A stretch of DNA of 64,000 bases from Anisodus tanguticus. Taxonomy: Eukaryota; Streptophyta; Magnoliopsida; Solanales; Solanaceae. Location of the stretch: the NCBI GenBank assembly GCA_034509755.1, contig CM067549.1, positions 44,816,052 to 44,880,051 of the forward strand. The letters run 5' to 3'. The translations under genes were made by a program, and so were the position numbers. Under the pieces are notes generated by a model. It had not been told where the DNA came from and did no database searches. It saw nothing but the letters and a program-made list of their open reading frames with translations. Positions 33,096-45,097 of the stretch are shown piece by piece. How positions within the stretch are numbered: position 1 is the first letter of the stretch; each line of letters starts with the position of its first letter.

Positions 33096-34009
33096 TGTTA
33101 ATGTTGAGTTTGGTGTTGTGACATTTGACCCAATATATCTTCTGAAGAACTGATTTGAATGCATAAAAATGTTGGGACAAATGTCACCACATTCGAACCA
33201 ACATTTGTTCACAACAGTTTTGCCTTACTTCACGATGAGCAATAATATTTTTACTGTGAGGTAAAAATGACTTATGCGTGTGAATTAGGAGCTGTGTAAA
33301 ACGTGGGAGAAAGAGTCAAAACATGGGGAAGAAGTCTAGTGAAGAACAAGTCAAAGTTGTTGAGACTTCGACTCTATGATCTTCTCCAACAAACACACAA
33401 GCTGCCCACTTTTCCCTCAACCTTCTCAACCGATCGATGAGCTTTTCAAGGAAGACTCCCTACTATAAATAGAGAGGCTACTGCAGTGAATCGATATCCA
33501 GAAACAGATTGCATAAATATCAAAAGAGCTCTCGAGAATTCATCTCAGAAAATTGGATCATAAATGTTGCCTGAGCGTGTCGACCACATTTTGTCCAACA
33601 TTACAATTGCAGTTTAGATTATAGATTAACTTTGTATTGAGAAATTGTAATGAGAAATTGTCTATGTCTATTTAGGTAAATTTTTCAAGCAGAAGTCATC
33701 TGCGACTTCAACATTTAATTCCTTTCCATTTCATCTTGTAAAATTGTAAAGAAAGGAATTCATAATTTTTGTATATAATAAATATATACAATACTTTCGT
33801 TCATTGACCGTCATAGGTTATATATAAATTTTAAATCTTTGTGTTCTTTAAATTTTCGTTGCATTGCTCTTTAAAATTTTCTGTTTTTACTAAAATGTTA
33901 TCACTAGTGCCGGACGACATTATCGCCGACATTTGGAAACTGAATTGGCATTCGAATTAGTTTATTTCTAGTTTGTTTTTATTATTCCATAGCATATCCG
34001 GACCTAACA
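33096..34009 (+). repeat. Sirevirus 3' LTR (914 bp)
   Basis: It aligns end to end with 23923-24848 with scattered substitutions and a few short indels, and ends CGGACCTAACA. Confidence 0.92.
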
Positions 34010-34583
34010 ATCACCATTGGATTCCATTTAGATTCAAGCATTTGGAGATGCAAAAACTGTGACGAACAAAAGGACAAACAACTTCATAACATTTTGCTTG
34101 TATGTGTATCCTCTGTGACTTCAAAGCATTGTTCTGCTGAAGCTATTACTATTACTATCTTTTATTTACCTGATTCAATAAAATAAATGATTCATGTGAA
34201 AAGTAAATTGAAGATGAAATGTTCTTAAATAAAGAAAGAGAAAAAGAGATCGACTGATTCAGGGTGAAACAAAGCTGAGTTTTCTTTTCTTAGTTAGTTC
34301 AACGTGTTATATCACCGTAGATGTTAGTTCTCGACATATATGAGTGTTTACCGTTACTTTGACTAAAAGTATTCTAGTTTTGCAAACTTAGATGGTTGAT
34401 GGTTCTCAGGATCATATTTGAAGGGCAAAGTTAGACATACCCCTAAAAATAAGGGATATGTTTGGCTAAAAACTCAGGAATTCATGGTCTCTTTTTTTAA
34501 ATTTGGCAATTATATTTTGCAGATTATTTTTCTTCTCTACCTGGAACATTTGAGACATAATTCAATACTTTGCTTCATTTCAC
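34010..34583. other. Intergenic stretch between the Sirevirus and Copia-5
   Basis: AT-rich; no gene or repeat recognised. Confidence 0.55.
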
Positions 34584-34800
34584 GGTTAAAAATAGGTAAT
34601 TGTATTGACATTTGTAGTACTGGATAATTAGTTGTTAGAGTTAGTTAGGGAGTTTGTTAGTGAGATATTAAGAGATAGTTATAGGCGGTTAAAGTAGTAA
34701 TATGTAGAGATTGTACAGATCCTTTCCCCAAATTCTCTGATAGCACTCACTCAATATTCTCATCTGCTTTTATTACGATCTGTTGGTATCTGTTTGATCA
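34584..34800 (+). repeat. Copia-5 5' LTR
   Basis: It aligns with 43076-43340 (GTTAAA...GGTAATTGTA, TGTTAGAGTTAGTTAGGGAG, TCATCTGCTTTTATTACGATC) but lacks a stretch of about 45 bp present in the 3' LTR. The initial T of TG has mutated to G. It ends TGTTTGATCA. Confidence 0.85.
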
Positions 34801-34812
34801 TGGTATCAGAGC
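34801..34812 (+). other. Copia-5 primer-binding site
   Basis: TGGTATCAGAGC, the perfect initiator-Met tRNA complement, directly after the LTR. Confidence 0.93.
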
Positions 34813-34993
34813 CATGAATATGGCGATACTCTTCCGCAATCAAGTTATCTATGATGATTTCTCAATCGATATTACTCAATCACTCTTTCTAGTATCGATT
34901 TCTCAATCACACTCTTTCTAGTTCATTTTTCCCTTCTTCTATGAGATTGTATATGAATCGCAATGACGAACAATATTGAAATTGATTCAGGAG

Positions 34994-36806
34994 TACACCT
35001 CGTGTTTTCATGCGTCATCATATCATAAGATGGATAATATTCTAAGAAGGTAATGTTATGAGATATTTAAATAATATGATAGTCGTATGTTAAGTTTTGA
35101 AGTCAAATACGGAAGTCGACAAAGGTATTCACAAGTTATGGTTGTAAATATGTTCGAATTTAGGGTCAGATGTTGAAAAACTTTTCTCTCAATCTACTAG
35201 GAGTTACGGGGTAATCCACCCACCAAATTGAAGGTCTACGAGTATAGTTTCTAGCTTATTTAATAGTTCATCCATACGACATCGGAGTAGAGAGATATTG
35301 ATATTTCGGTCCAAGGGTGCAAACTGCCCCAGACAGAGGGCATGGTCTGTGGCAACTTAAATTATCTCATATAATAAAGCCCTAAGTTGAACTGGAACTT
35401 CATTTCTCCCAAACTCCAAACTTTAAAAACCTCCTACACTCTCTCGAACTCTCCTCCATGAATCAATACCAAATCCAAGAGTTAAACAAGTAATTACAAC
35501 GTAAGGAATCACGTGGCACTCGTAGAATCGTCGTTTCGCTTTTCGGAAGGATTCTTCAACTTGAAGTAATCTTGGTTCTGGTTTTTTTTTCCACAAATTG
35601 AGGTATGTTTACTCATATTAATGATCCTCCTAAGCTACTACAAGTGTTTTACATAGAAATTGGAAGGAGAATTCCCTAGAACAAGTCCTTATGATTTTTT
35701 GTGAACTCTTGTGAACTTAGCTAGTTGTGTGGGATGTTTCATATGGTTTAAATGTGTTGTTTGAAGTTGTGGAGCTATGGATGGGATTGTAATGAGAATT
35801 AGGAGTAGAAGGAAAGAAAAAATATAGGGTTCTACGGGAAATTAAGCTACAAAAAGGCCTACGAACTTACGTCCGCAAGTTGCTTGATTAAATGTTTAAA
35901 TGAAAGTTTCCATAAGTTATGAACTCGGAATTAATCTCAAACCGTCCGTATTATGTAGGAAGGCTTTCGTAAGGTGTTCGAGAACTCGGGAGAAGTATAT
36001 AGCTCCATCGACGAGGTATGTATGGCTTTCTCTTCTGTTTTGTGGCATGACTAGAACTCGATGAACGTTTCATTGATACATTCATTCCGTGGAAACATAA
36101 GCCGATCATATTCTTATGCTTGAGCTTCCCTCTACTTCATATATGACTTATACTAAAGTGCTGCACATGCTTCCATATTTCTTTGGTTATTGATTGAAAT
36201 GTTTCCGTTAAACTTGATTCGACCGTATTCCAAAATGGTTAAACTTACCTCTTCTCATGAATGTCATGTATTAAAGTATATTATCGCATCCTTATCTTTC
36301 TTGTCCATTACTCAAAGATGACGGACCCTCCATTTATATACTTTCTGATAAACATGAGATGAATACGATTTCTTGTGATTGACTAATCTTTATTTCATAT
36401 ATGACTTGCGTCAAGTACTTTCCCTATTTCCAATAAACATGAGTTGATAGTGGTTTACCCGATTGAGATGAACCTTACCTCATGCGTAATCTATATCAAA
36501 TTTCTTTTATCTATATCAGTTATATCTTTTGGCTACCAATTGAAAGATGATTAACGTAGCGACAATAACAAAAGTTAGAGGATAACGACGATAGGTCACT
36601 CTGACTCTTTCTATGATATCCCATTTGAGGTTGGTCTTGAATTGCACTTATATACATGTATCTATTTTCATTATCGCATCGTGATATAGTCGACCGGGCA
36701 GGCACGTAGATGTGCACCTAGATTTATTTCTTTTATTACCACGTCATGTCATAGACGGTCGGGAAGGCATGTAGCTATGCATACCACTGATCAGTTGGGC
36801 TGATAT
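34994..36806 (+). repeat. Gypsy-type LTR block inserted in Copia-5 leader/gag
   Basis: The sequence starts ACACCTCGTGTTTTCATG, which resembles the TGTAACACCTCGT start of the second block, and contains long non-coding stretches typical of large gypsy LTRs (ACTCTCTCGAACTCTCC, AATCACGTGGCACTCGTAG, a late CGACCGGGCAGGCACGTAG repeated in altered form at 36758). No internal gypsy coding exists, so it is a solo or truncated LTR in plus orientation. Boundaries are approximate. Confidence 0.6.
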
Positions 36807-37640
36807 ATGAAGGTCAAATGGCGAGCCAATGGGAGTGATACAATGAGGTGGTATTTGTCCTGGATTATGAGCTCAGTCTCAAAGGATTTAATGAATGGAA
36901 TTGTGTACTCGTCAAATGCGCATAAAGTTTGGATGGATCTTAATGAACGGTTCGATAAGGTCAATGAAACCAAGGTTTATCATGTACATAGGGGGATTGA
37001 AACATTAACACAAGGTAATTCTAGTGTTTCAGTTTATTTCTCTAGTTTGAGTGACCTTTGGGAGAAGTATGAATCCCTCATTCCACCACCGACTTGCTCA
37101 TGTGAAAAATCTAAAGACTTTATAGCCATCTAGAACAATAAAAATGGATGCAATTTCTAGGAGGTTTGAATGAAAACTACAATCAATCTAGGAGTCAAAT
37201 TTCTATGATGACACCAATACCATCCGTAAATCAAGCATACTCACTCCTTATACATAAAGAGAGTTAGAGAGAACATTTAAACATGGTAACACAAGGTCCT
37301 ATGCATAAAGGACACTATGAAGAGGGGGAATTCTTAGCCCTTGCTGCAGCTAGAAACATTATGAATGTGAGAATGAAGAACACTTATGAGGAAGGTGAAT
37401 CCTCAACTCAAGTTTTTGCAAATTTTACTAGAAACAACGATAGTAACAATAACAACAGTAATATGAGAATGAGGAGAAACATCGATCTGCAATGTAAATT
37501 CTTCCATGTGAAAGGTCATACCAAGGAGACTTGTTTCTGGTTAATTGGATATCCAACAAACTTCAAATTCACTAGGAACAAAGAGAGGGTTAACACAGGT
37601 TCTAGAAGTGGAATGAGGAATAACTATAGGCAATGATCAA
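36807..37640 (+). pseudogene. Copia-5 gag
   Basis: The first frame (36807-37133) holds MRWYLSWIMSSVSKDLMNG, SSNAHKVWMDLNERFDKVN and a TCSCEKSKDF end, a gag of the Retrotran_gag_3/UBN2 type. After stops, 37283-37636 contains CKFFHVKGHTKETCFWL, a CCHC zinc knuckle in which the second Cys is now Phe. The extreme N-terminus lies left of the gypsy block, at about 34963 (MTNNIEIDSG). Confidence 0.82.
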
Positions 37641-37777
37641 ATGCCTATGCTGCAAACAATGTTGCTTTCAATTTTGATGATGATTAGTTATATCAAGAGT
37701 CTGGTCAATAGAAGATTGCAGCTGATCAGTTCAACAAACAAGCCTTCACACCTGCTCAATTTAAGAAGTTTCTCAGT

Positions 37778-38995
37778 TTGATTGAAAATGAGGAAACACC
37801 TGAGGGAGTTGCTAACATGGCGGGTGAGATTAACTATTTTTTAGCTGGTTTTAAGGTTCATTTCTGGATTATTGATATAGGAGCTTCAAATCATATGATT
37901 TCTACCATGGATCTGTTATCATCTAGTACCTCGGTCCCAAATTCCAAACAAAATCAAGTTCATTTACCTAATGGAGATCTAGCCACTATTACACATAAAT
38001 ACATTTGTCTTCTGGACAAGGGTCAGGTACTTGAAGATGTTTTATTCATTCCGCACTTTAAGTACAATCTATTGTTTGTTTCTAAGATAACAAGAGACTT
38101 GCAATATTTTGTTTCTTTCTATCCTGATTTTTTTCTCATCAGCCTAATTTTCAACAACTTTTACTAAAGTCAACTGTCCTGTTTGGCCTCAAAGATTGGG
38201 CCATGCTCCAGTCCAAGTTCTTAGTAGAATACCTAGTATCAAGCATAGTATAAATAAGTCTCAAGTCTGTAATTGTCGTGTTTGTCCTATAGCAAAACAT
38301 ATCAAATTTCCTTTCCCTGCTCATAAGACTGTATCTACACAACCTTTTCAATTGATGCATATGGATGTATGGGGACCCTTTAAACACAGTACTTATAATG
38401 GCTATAGATACTTTCTTACTCTTGTGGATGACTTTAGTAGAATGACTTGGATATTTCTTTTCAAACTCAAGAGTGACTGTCTGATTCACTTAAAAAGTTT
38501 TATACACCTTGTGCAAAATTATTTCTCCACTTCCATTAAACTGTTAGGTCTGATAATTGCCTTGAATTTGTTAATACATAATGTTCATCCATATTTCAGT
38601 CTTTTCATATTGTTCATCAAAGGACTTGTGTATATACCCCCACAACAAATGGGGTGGCAGAGAGAAAACATAGACACTTATTGGAAGTAGCTAGAGCTTT
38701 GAGATTTCATGGTCACGTACCTATTAAGTTCTGGAGTGATTGTGTACTGACTGCCACTTACATAATAAATAGACTTCCTTCTTCTATTCTAAAAGGTTTG
38801 TCACCATATGAAAAGTTTCATGGACAACCACCCTCTTTCACTTACATGAGAACTTTAGGCTGCTTATATTATGCTACTAATCCTAATCCTTCTAATAAAT
38901 TCTCACCTAAGGCCATTCCAGCTGTGTTTATAGGGTACTCAGCAGTTCAAAAGGGTTACAGACTCTATAACTTGATTACTCAGACTTTTTTGTGA
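37778..38995 (+). pseudogene. Copia-5 protease, GAG-pre-integrase and integrase
   Basis: The protease motif reads WIIDIGASNHM, so the D-S-G triad has Ile in place of Ser, probably inactivating it. Then WPQRLGHAPVQVLSR-type sequence (38185), CNCRVCPIAKHIKFPF (38270, finger Cys), QLMHMDVWGPF with the first integrase Asp (38350) and GYRYFLTLVDDFSRMTW. The frame shifts near 38540, and AERKHRHLLEVARALRFHG (38654) gives the third catalytic Glu region. It ends in RTLGCLYYATN and IGYSAVQKGYRLYN. Confidence 0.85.
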
Positions 38996-39229
38996 GCAGA
39001 GATGTGCATTTTAGAGAAAATATGTTTCCTTTCAAACAATCTTCTAATTGTTTAAATTCCACATTTCCTGTATATCCCTTACTTTCCTTTGAAACATCTT
39101 CACTTTGTCCTCATATAATTGCAGCACCAAATTCACCTTCCTCACCTGAAACGTAGGAAAGTGAGATATCTTCACCTCATTCTCATCCACCTAAACCTAC
39201 ATCTTGTCCCTTAAACTTACCTTCCACAA

Positions 39230-40478
39230 ATGAAATCACACATCCCTCTGATACATCCATTACCTGTTTCTCCTCAAATTTCATTTGTTCATGTGCCTTC
39301 CCTTACACCACCACCTGCTAAACCACCTTCTAGGACCATGTCTAGAGCCACCAAACCTCCCATATGGTTAACTAATTATGTACATCAGCAACCAATTTCA
39401 ATATCTCACCCTTATCCTATTAATCTTGTCTTGGACTATTCTAAGCTTAGTCATTCTTATTCAGTTTATCTATCAAAGCTTTCACTTTATATTGAAATCC
39501 ATTCCTACTCAGAATCCATTCAAGATGACAAATGGATCCATGCTATGAAACAGGATATTGAGGCTCTTGAACTCAACCAAACCTGGGATATAGTTGATTT
39601 ACCAGTTGGAAAACATTCCATTGGGTACAAATGGGTATTCAAGATCAAACATAATGTAGATGGTAATGTTGAAAGGTTTAAAGCTAGGTTAGTAGCAAAG
39701 GGCTTTACGCAACAAGAAGGGATAAATTATCATGACACATTTTACCTGTAGCTAAGATGGTTACTGTTAGGTGTGCACTTTCTTTGGCTGCTATGAATAA
39801 TTGGCCTATTTTCCAAATGGTTGTGTTTAATGAATTCGTCCAGGGTGATCTAAATGAGAAAGTTTACATAGTACTGCCTCAAGGTTTTGGTAGTAAGGGG
39901 GAGTTTGATACTTCTAATACTTCCTCAAACACTTCCACTAAGGTCTATAAATTGAAAAAGTCTTTGTATGGGCTTAAGCAAGCCTCTAGGTAGTGGAACA
40001 TTAAACTTACCACTACATTGACTAAGTCTGGTTTTCTTCAAAGCAAATATGACTACTCTCTATTTAGTAAGAAACAAGGAAACAACATTGTCATGATACT
40101 CATATATGTTGATGACCTTCTAATTACTGGAAATGATCTAAAGCTTATCAAAGTAGAATAGTCAAGCCTACAGGAAAATTTCAAGATCAAGGACCTTGGA
40201 GAGTTAAGGTACTTTCGAGGGATTGAGTTTCTAAGTTAAAAATGGGGAATACTCATGAGACAAAGAAATTACACCTTGGAATTAATATCAGAATGGGGTT
40301 TAGCAGGAGCTAAACCTACATTGACACCTTTGGAGCAGCACATGAAGTTCACTACAGTTGAGTATGATGAGTATTTGGCCAAGGAAAATGACTGAAAATA
40401 GCCTGACCATAGAAGTTTAATACAACCTGATCCATTATTGGAAGACAGAAGTGTATCCAAAATTAGTGGGAAAACTAT
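39230..40478 (+). pseudogene. Copia-5 reverse transcriptase
   Basis: Frames: KWIHAMKQDIEALELNQTW and YKWVFKIKHNVDGNVERFK (39520-39751); a segment around 39800-39840 where the first catalytic Asp motif Q-L/M-D-V-N-N-A-F reads FQMVVFNEFVQGDL, so Asp has become Val; KKSLYGLKQASR; and LIYVDDLLITGND (about 40100), the intact YVDD box. Stops occur at 39993 and later. The domain breaks off at the gypsy LTR. Confidence 0.86.
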
Positions 40479-42436
40479 TGTAACTCCCCAAACCATGACT
40501 TGGGCGACACACGGCACTCGGTGCCTGACTGTATGTGACCGAGCAAATTACATGACTTGCTAATCAATATGGGCATCAAAACATGCAATAATAATGGTTT
40601 GAAATATATAAAACGTAATATTGAAATTATAGTCTAAAACATAATAGTGGAAATATCTAAATAAAATATGACAAGTCTAAATGATAATACTAACATGACT
40701 GATGTGACATGCTAAACTAGTCTAGTCTATGAAATCTATGAAATGTGAGTCTGACTGCAAAATTATTTTACCATGACAAGGCTCTGGCATACCTTTACTA
40801 TATAGCATGACATGTAAAATAAATGACTAATACCCCGAATGAAATGGGGCTCACCTATAGCTAATACTAAGGTAAATTCTAATGAGCAGATCTGTCATCT
40901 TCAAACGCAATACCTACAACGTAAAGTGTAGACCCTGGGCAAAGGGACGTTGGTATATTTGAATTGTATTGTATATAAAGCAACTGAAAGAATAAGCAGG
41001 CACATGAAATAATAAAAACATGAAACTGAAATTGAACATGAATATAATCTGACACGAGTATGATAGCATGCATGAGATCTATGTATCTGTATATCTGTAT
41101 AATGTATATATGTGGGAGAGCATTAGCAAAACTGACATGTAACCACCATGCGTGAACATGACATTTAATCTCTGCATGACCAGTTAAGCCATCTCGTACC
41201 TTGCCGGGATATGAGACATGAACATGACATGATGGATCCAATAATTCCACAAAGGGGTAACATGAAGGTATCGTCCTCTGAGCGGAGCGATCCTTATCCT
41301 ATGCTGGGAAATATAATTTTAGGTCGTCTGAGTTTTTTCGGTAATCTGTGCAACTTCCAAAATATGAACATAAAATATAAGTGGCTAGAAAGCCCATGGT
41401 TTGTAAAATCATGACTTATAAAGATGGCTGATAAGTATAAGATATAGCATGAACATAAATACATAATATACTTTGCATAAAACATGAAAAATAGGTAGAA
41501 TTCATGGAATTGCATAGTATAGCTTCATGACTCGTGTTTAAGGACCTATGGAATGTAAGGTTATGGGTATTCATGGATTACGTACTGATTCCTAATAACC
41601 ATAATGGAATATCAAGAACACAATAACAAAGTAGTAATACCACATGGTATATCATGATACATGTAGTTTAGGGTTATCATGAACTTGAGATAAAAACCCT
41701 GAGTTATGGAAATTCATGATTTCATGGATGAACGTGGCGTGGGGAAGAAAAATGACTTTTCCACACGTAGATAAAAGCTCTACATACCTTATTCGCTTCA
41801 ATACTTGTAATAAAAATCTGAACTTTGAAGAGAAAAGTCCAAAGATTGAACCTTGAGCCTTGAAATGGGTTTATCTTGAAAACCCTAGGTTAAGAATCAA
41901 TAGATTTCACTTCAAAATTCATGCGGATGATGTTAAAATCACTTGGAATTTCATGAAAAGGGCTTATCTTGATGTATGAGAAGGTTGGGAAGGGAGGAAC
42001 TTTATTCTAGGGCTTGGAGATTATGAAAACTGATTTTTCAAGACTAAATTGAGTATTTATATTGTTTCTGTCGGGGAATTTTATGATCGTATTGTACGGT
42101 CCATAACTTTTTCTACGGTCTAGGTATGGACCGCATAATTTTGTCTAAGCTTGATTTTCCAGTGAACGACAAAAGTCTGGGGTTGATCGACGGTTCAAAA
42201 GTACGTCCCATATAATTTTATACGATCTGTATTAGTCTACCGTATTCTATCACTTTCAACGGCGATTTGTATGGTCCTATTCGACGGTCCGTAACCAATT
42301 CTATGGTCCGTCTAATTTGGGCATAAAAACTGGGATTCCAGAACTGAAACTGATTTTTCAACTTTAACTCCACGTCTTGGTTTCCTAAACTTCTGAATTA
42401 TGATCATGGCTTAGTTTGAGGGTACGAGGTGTTACA
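40479..42436 (-). repeat. Gypsy-type solo LTR inserted in Copia-5 reverse transcriptase
   Basis: The block is bounded by TGTAAC and GTTACA. Read on the minus strand it starts TGTAACACCTCGTACCCTC, as chromovirus (Tekay/Del-like) LTRs of Solanaceae do, and contains many ACGGTCCGTA / TACGGTCC words typical of them. The host reading (GGGAAAACTATT...ACTCTATTTGTC) rejoins in frame across it with a shared ATT. No coding inside, so a solo LTR made by LTR-LTR recombination is the simplest reading. Confidence 0.75.
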
Positions 42437-43075
42437 ATTACTCTATTTGTCCATGACAAGGCTAGATATATCATATGCAGTGTAGACATTAAGCCAGTTC
42501 ATGCATGCACGAAAGCAATCCCACCTAGATGTTGCTCTTCATGTGATCAGATATCTGAAAGGCAAACCTGGTTTGGGACTCTTGTTAAGCAGTGATAAAG
42601 ATGATACAATCACAGTTTTTTGTGATTCAGACTGGGCCTCATGTGCAGTGACTAAAAATTCAGTGACAGATTACTGTATGAGGTTAGGGAAATCCTTGAT
42701 ATCATGGAAGTCAAAGAAGCAGGAAATAATTTCAAGAAGCAGAGTATAGAAGCATGGCCTCAGCTGTGTCTGAGATAATTTAGCTTGTGGGACTGTTAGA
42801 TGAAATGAACTTGAAGGTGAAGCTGTCAGTAAATTTATTTTGTGACAATAAAGCAGCTCTACAGATAGCAGCTAATTCAATCTTTCACGAAAGAACAAAA
42901 TATATAGAGATAGATTGTCATTTTTTGAGAGAAAAAATTTAAAAGGGAATCATTCATGCAAAACATGTTGCTGGTACTGAACAAGAAGCTGATATATTGA
43001 CGAAGGCAGCAACACAATTACCTACTGAGCAAGTTGAGATTGTTAGATGTTTTTCAACCCTCAACTTGAGGGGAG
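42437..43075 (+). pseudogene. Copia-5 RNase H and 3' end
   Basis: The frame 42501-42749 reads HVIRYLKGKPGLGLLL and CDSDWASCAVTKNSVT. It then decays; CDNKAALQIAANSIFHERTK and TKAATQLPTEQVEIV are still readable at 42843-43040 in other frames. TTGAGGGGAG (43066-43075) is the polypurine tract. Confidence 0.84.
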
Positions 43076-43340
43076 TGTTAAAGATGGGTAATTGTACTGA
43101 GAGTTGTAGTACAGCTGGATAATTAGTGGGGTAACTTAAAGATGTTAGAGTTAGTTAGGGAGTGTGTTAGTGAAATATTAAGAGGTAGTTATAGGCCGTT
43201 AAAGTAGTATATATTTAGCGATTGTACAAATCTTTTCTTTCTAATTCAGTTGAATGCAGATATTATTCCCAAATTCTCTGATTGTCTCACTCAATATTCT
43301 CATCTGCTTTTATTACGATCTGTTGGTATCTGTTTGACCA
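43076..43340 (+). repeat. Copia-5 3' LTR
   Basis: It starts TGTTAAAGATGGGTAATTG directly after the polypurine tract and ends TGTTTGACCA. Confidence 0.87.
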
Positions 43341-43779
43341 ACAATATAGATTTTTTAATTGAACTAAGAAACACTAATAGTTGAAAACGATTAGATCATG
43401 TTATAAATCAGGTTGCATGTTCTTTTCTTTAACGAGTTTCCTTATAGTAATTGACCCTTTGAAACTTGAACCAAAGCTGGAGAAGCCTCACACGGCACAT
43501 TTACCCATACTTCTAAAATCTCGTGATTTTGAAAAGAATTTGTCTTTTCATCAAAAGGAGTTTCATAGAAGTATTTGGAAGAATAGTACTTGTGTTTAAT
43601 CAAAGTATTTATGAAGAGCTTCTGTTAGTAAATAGAGATGCAGTTTGTGTTTAGCAATTTTTATGCCAAATTGTATTATCTCTTTACTTTTGGTGTAAAT
43701 CATAATATATTGAAGATCTTGATTCAATTCTAGAAGTTTTAAATTCCTTGTAAGAAGAACCAGGACAGTAAATTTAGAG
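43341..43779. other. Intergenic stretch between Copia-5 and the SINE
   Basis: AT-rich; a 72-codon frame at 43381 has no recognisable features. Nothing to annotate. Confidence 0.5.
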
Positions 43780-44158
43780 AGATCTTAGTAGTTTAGTTGG
43801 TTGGCTACCTGAATTTTCACTTTGTTAGTGAGGGTTCGATCCACTGTAGTTTGATTTCTGCTGCTATGTGTTCTTTAGTATATTTTCTTTAGCTTATTTA
43901 GTTGTGTTAGCTACTGCTCCCTTTTGTTCGAATGCACTTTATACTGCTTTGCTTCCTTATCTGAGTCTGACCGTTTCTCTTGCTTTACGCTTTACTCGTG
44001 CTTTGTTTTGATTGTCTTGCTTGTGATTATGCTTTGTCTTGAGCCGAGGGTCTTCCGGAAACAGCCGCTCTACCTACCAAGGTGGAAGTAAGGTTTGTGT
44101 ACACTCTATCCTCCTCAGACCCACGATGTGGAATTTCACTTGATATGTTGTTGTTGTA
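43780..44158 (+). mobile_element. SINE, TS/SolS type
   Basis: A tRNA-like head carries an A box TAGTTTAGTTGG (43789-43800) and a B box GGTTCGATCC (43833-43842), the internal RNA polymerase III promoter. The 3' module includes GAGCCGAGGGTCTTCCGG (44041) and TAAGGTTTGTGTACACTC, followed by a TTGTTGTTGT tail (44148-44157), the signature of Solanaceae TS/SolS SINEs. About 380 bp long, so longer than classical TS copies. Confidence 0.82.
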
Positions 44159-44574
44159 ACAACCATATTCTAGTTTCTAGCACAAGCTTTGTACCGATTA
44201 TATTTATATACCGAATGTATTACCTTTTCAGAAAGAGAAAAAAAAAAAAAAGAGGGAACAAGTTAATGAGATTTTGGTCGTAAATGTGTGGTAGACAACG
44301 CATGACGATAGTTTTTGTACATACTTTGAACTGTTTGTATATCGTTTGGTAAATATAAACTCCTTAATAAGGGTATATTTGCCTGGAAAAAAGTTTTGCT
44401 TTTTTGTATTAAAGAGGAACAAAAAAATTTCAGTCTCTTCCATAACACAACTACTTGTGCTACCATGGACTACTTATTTCTTTTTTTCCCTCTCAAAAGT
44501 CTGGCCAAATATCATAATATGTAATTCTTTATTTTTTTTAAAAAACTTGGCCGTTAAACGGTTAGTTTTAGATA
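44159..44574. other. Intergenic stretch before Copia-6
   Basis: AT-rich, with a run of A at 44228-44242; no gene recognised. Confidence 0.5.
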
Positions 44575-44579
44575 TTATC

Positions 44580-44785
44580 TATTAGCATAAACTCTTTTCC
44601 ACATTGCTTTTGTCCCACATTGGAAAAACACATTTATATCTCATGTAATAGACCCTATATAAAGAGATTTACTTGTTTTTCTTTTACTTGCACTTTTAGC
44701 TCTCAAGAATAATATTATTCTATTATCTTGTTATTGCTTTGTAAGAATTCGTGTTATGAATAAAAGACTTTCATCAATTCTATCA
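44580..44785 (+). repeat. Copia-6 5' LTR
   Basis: It starts TATTAGCATAAACTC (the usual TG has become TA in both LTRs) and ends AATTCTATCA. A TATATAAAG box (about 44656) is the likely promoter. Confidence 0.88.
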
Positions 44786-44797
44786 TGGTATCAGAGC
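44786..44797 (+). other. Copia-6 primer-binding site
   Basis: TGGTATCAGAGC directly after the 5' LTR. Confidence 0.93.
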
Positions 44798-45097
44798 CAA
44801 GAGCGCAGGTTAATATTTTTAGCTCGATCGCGGATCCAGCTTCGCGGTGAGTTAGTTGGGGGTTGGCATGCAGCACGCCCCTAGTATCAGTTAATTTTTT
44901 TTGGCTTGTTCTTAGCTTGTTTTGGAAGCTCGTGCTCGTTTTGGCTGCTCGTGCTCGTTCTGATCTTGGCTTCCGCATCTGGGTTTCGTCTTCTTGGCTT
45001 CCGCATCTGATTGATGAGATCTGCCTTTTATTATTTTGTTGCTTGTTATTTGGGATTGTTGTTTGTTATTTGGGATTTTTCTGTTTAAATATCATAA

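Larger units (their letters stand above)
23923..34009 (+). mobile_element. Sirevirus (SIRE/Maximus-lineage copia) with extra 3' ORF region
   Basis: A 10.1-kb element with LTRs 23923-24848 and 33096-34009, a primer-binding site at 24851, gag with two CCHC knuckles, pol in the Ty1/copia order and about 3.2 kb between RNase H and the 3' LTR. That tail encodes an acidic/basic protein segment and an Ala/Glu-rich coiled coil, as in the envelope-like ORF of Sireviruses. The polypurine tract AAAAAGGGGGAGA lies directly before the 3' LTR. From 24906 to about 27500 there are only nonsense changes and no frameshift. No perfect target duplication was found (ATAAA before, ATCAC after). Confidence 0.93.
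34584..43340 (+). mobile_element. Copia-5: Ty1/copia element interrupted by two gypsy-type LTR blocks
   Basis: Short LTRs (34584-34800 and 43076-43340) flank a copia gag-pol in the usual order. A block at about 34994-36806 separates the leader and gag start from the gag body, and another at 40479-42436 splits reverse transcriptase from RNase H; both look like LTRs of Ty3/gypsy elements. Without them the element would be about 5 kb, the normal size. No clear 5-bp target duplication was found (TTCAC before, ACAAT after). Confidence 0.88.

Noticed and set aside
23918..34014. ATAAA / ATCAC as Sirevirus target duplication
   Set aside because: Only three of five positions agree, no better than chance in AT-rich DNA.
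43789..43842. Possible tRNA gene
   Set aside because: A and B boxes are present, but the acceptor and anticodon arms cannot be formed and a TS-type 3' module follows, so it is a SINE head.
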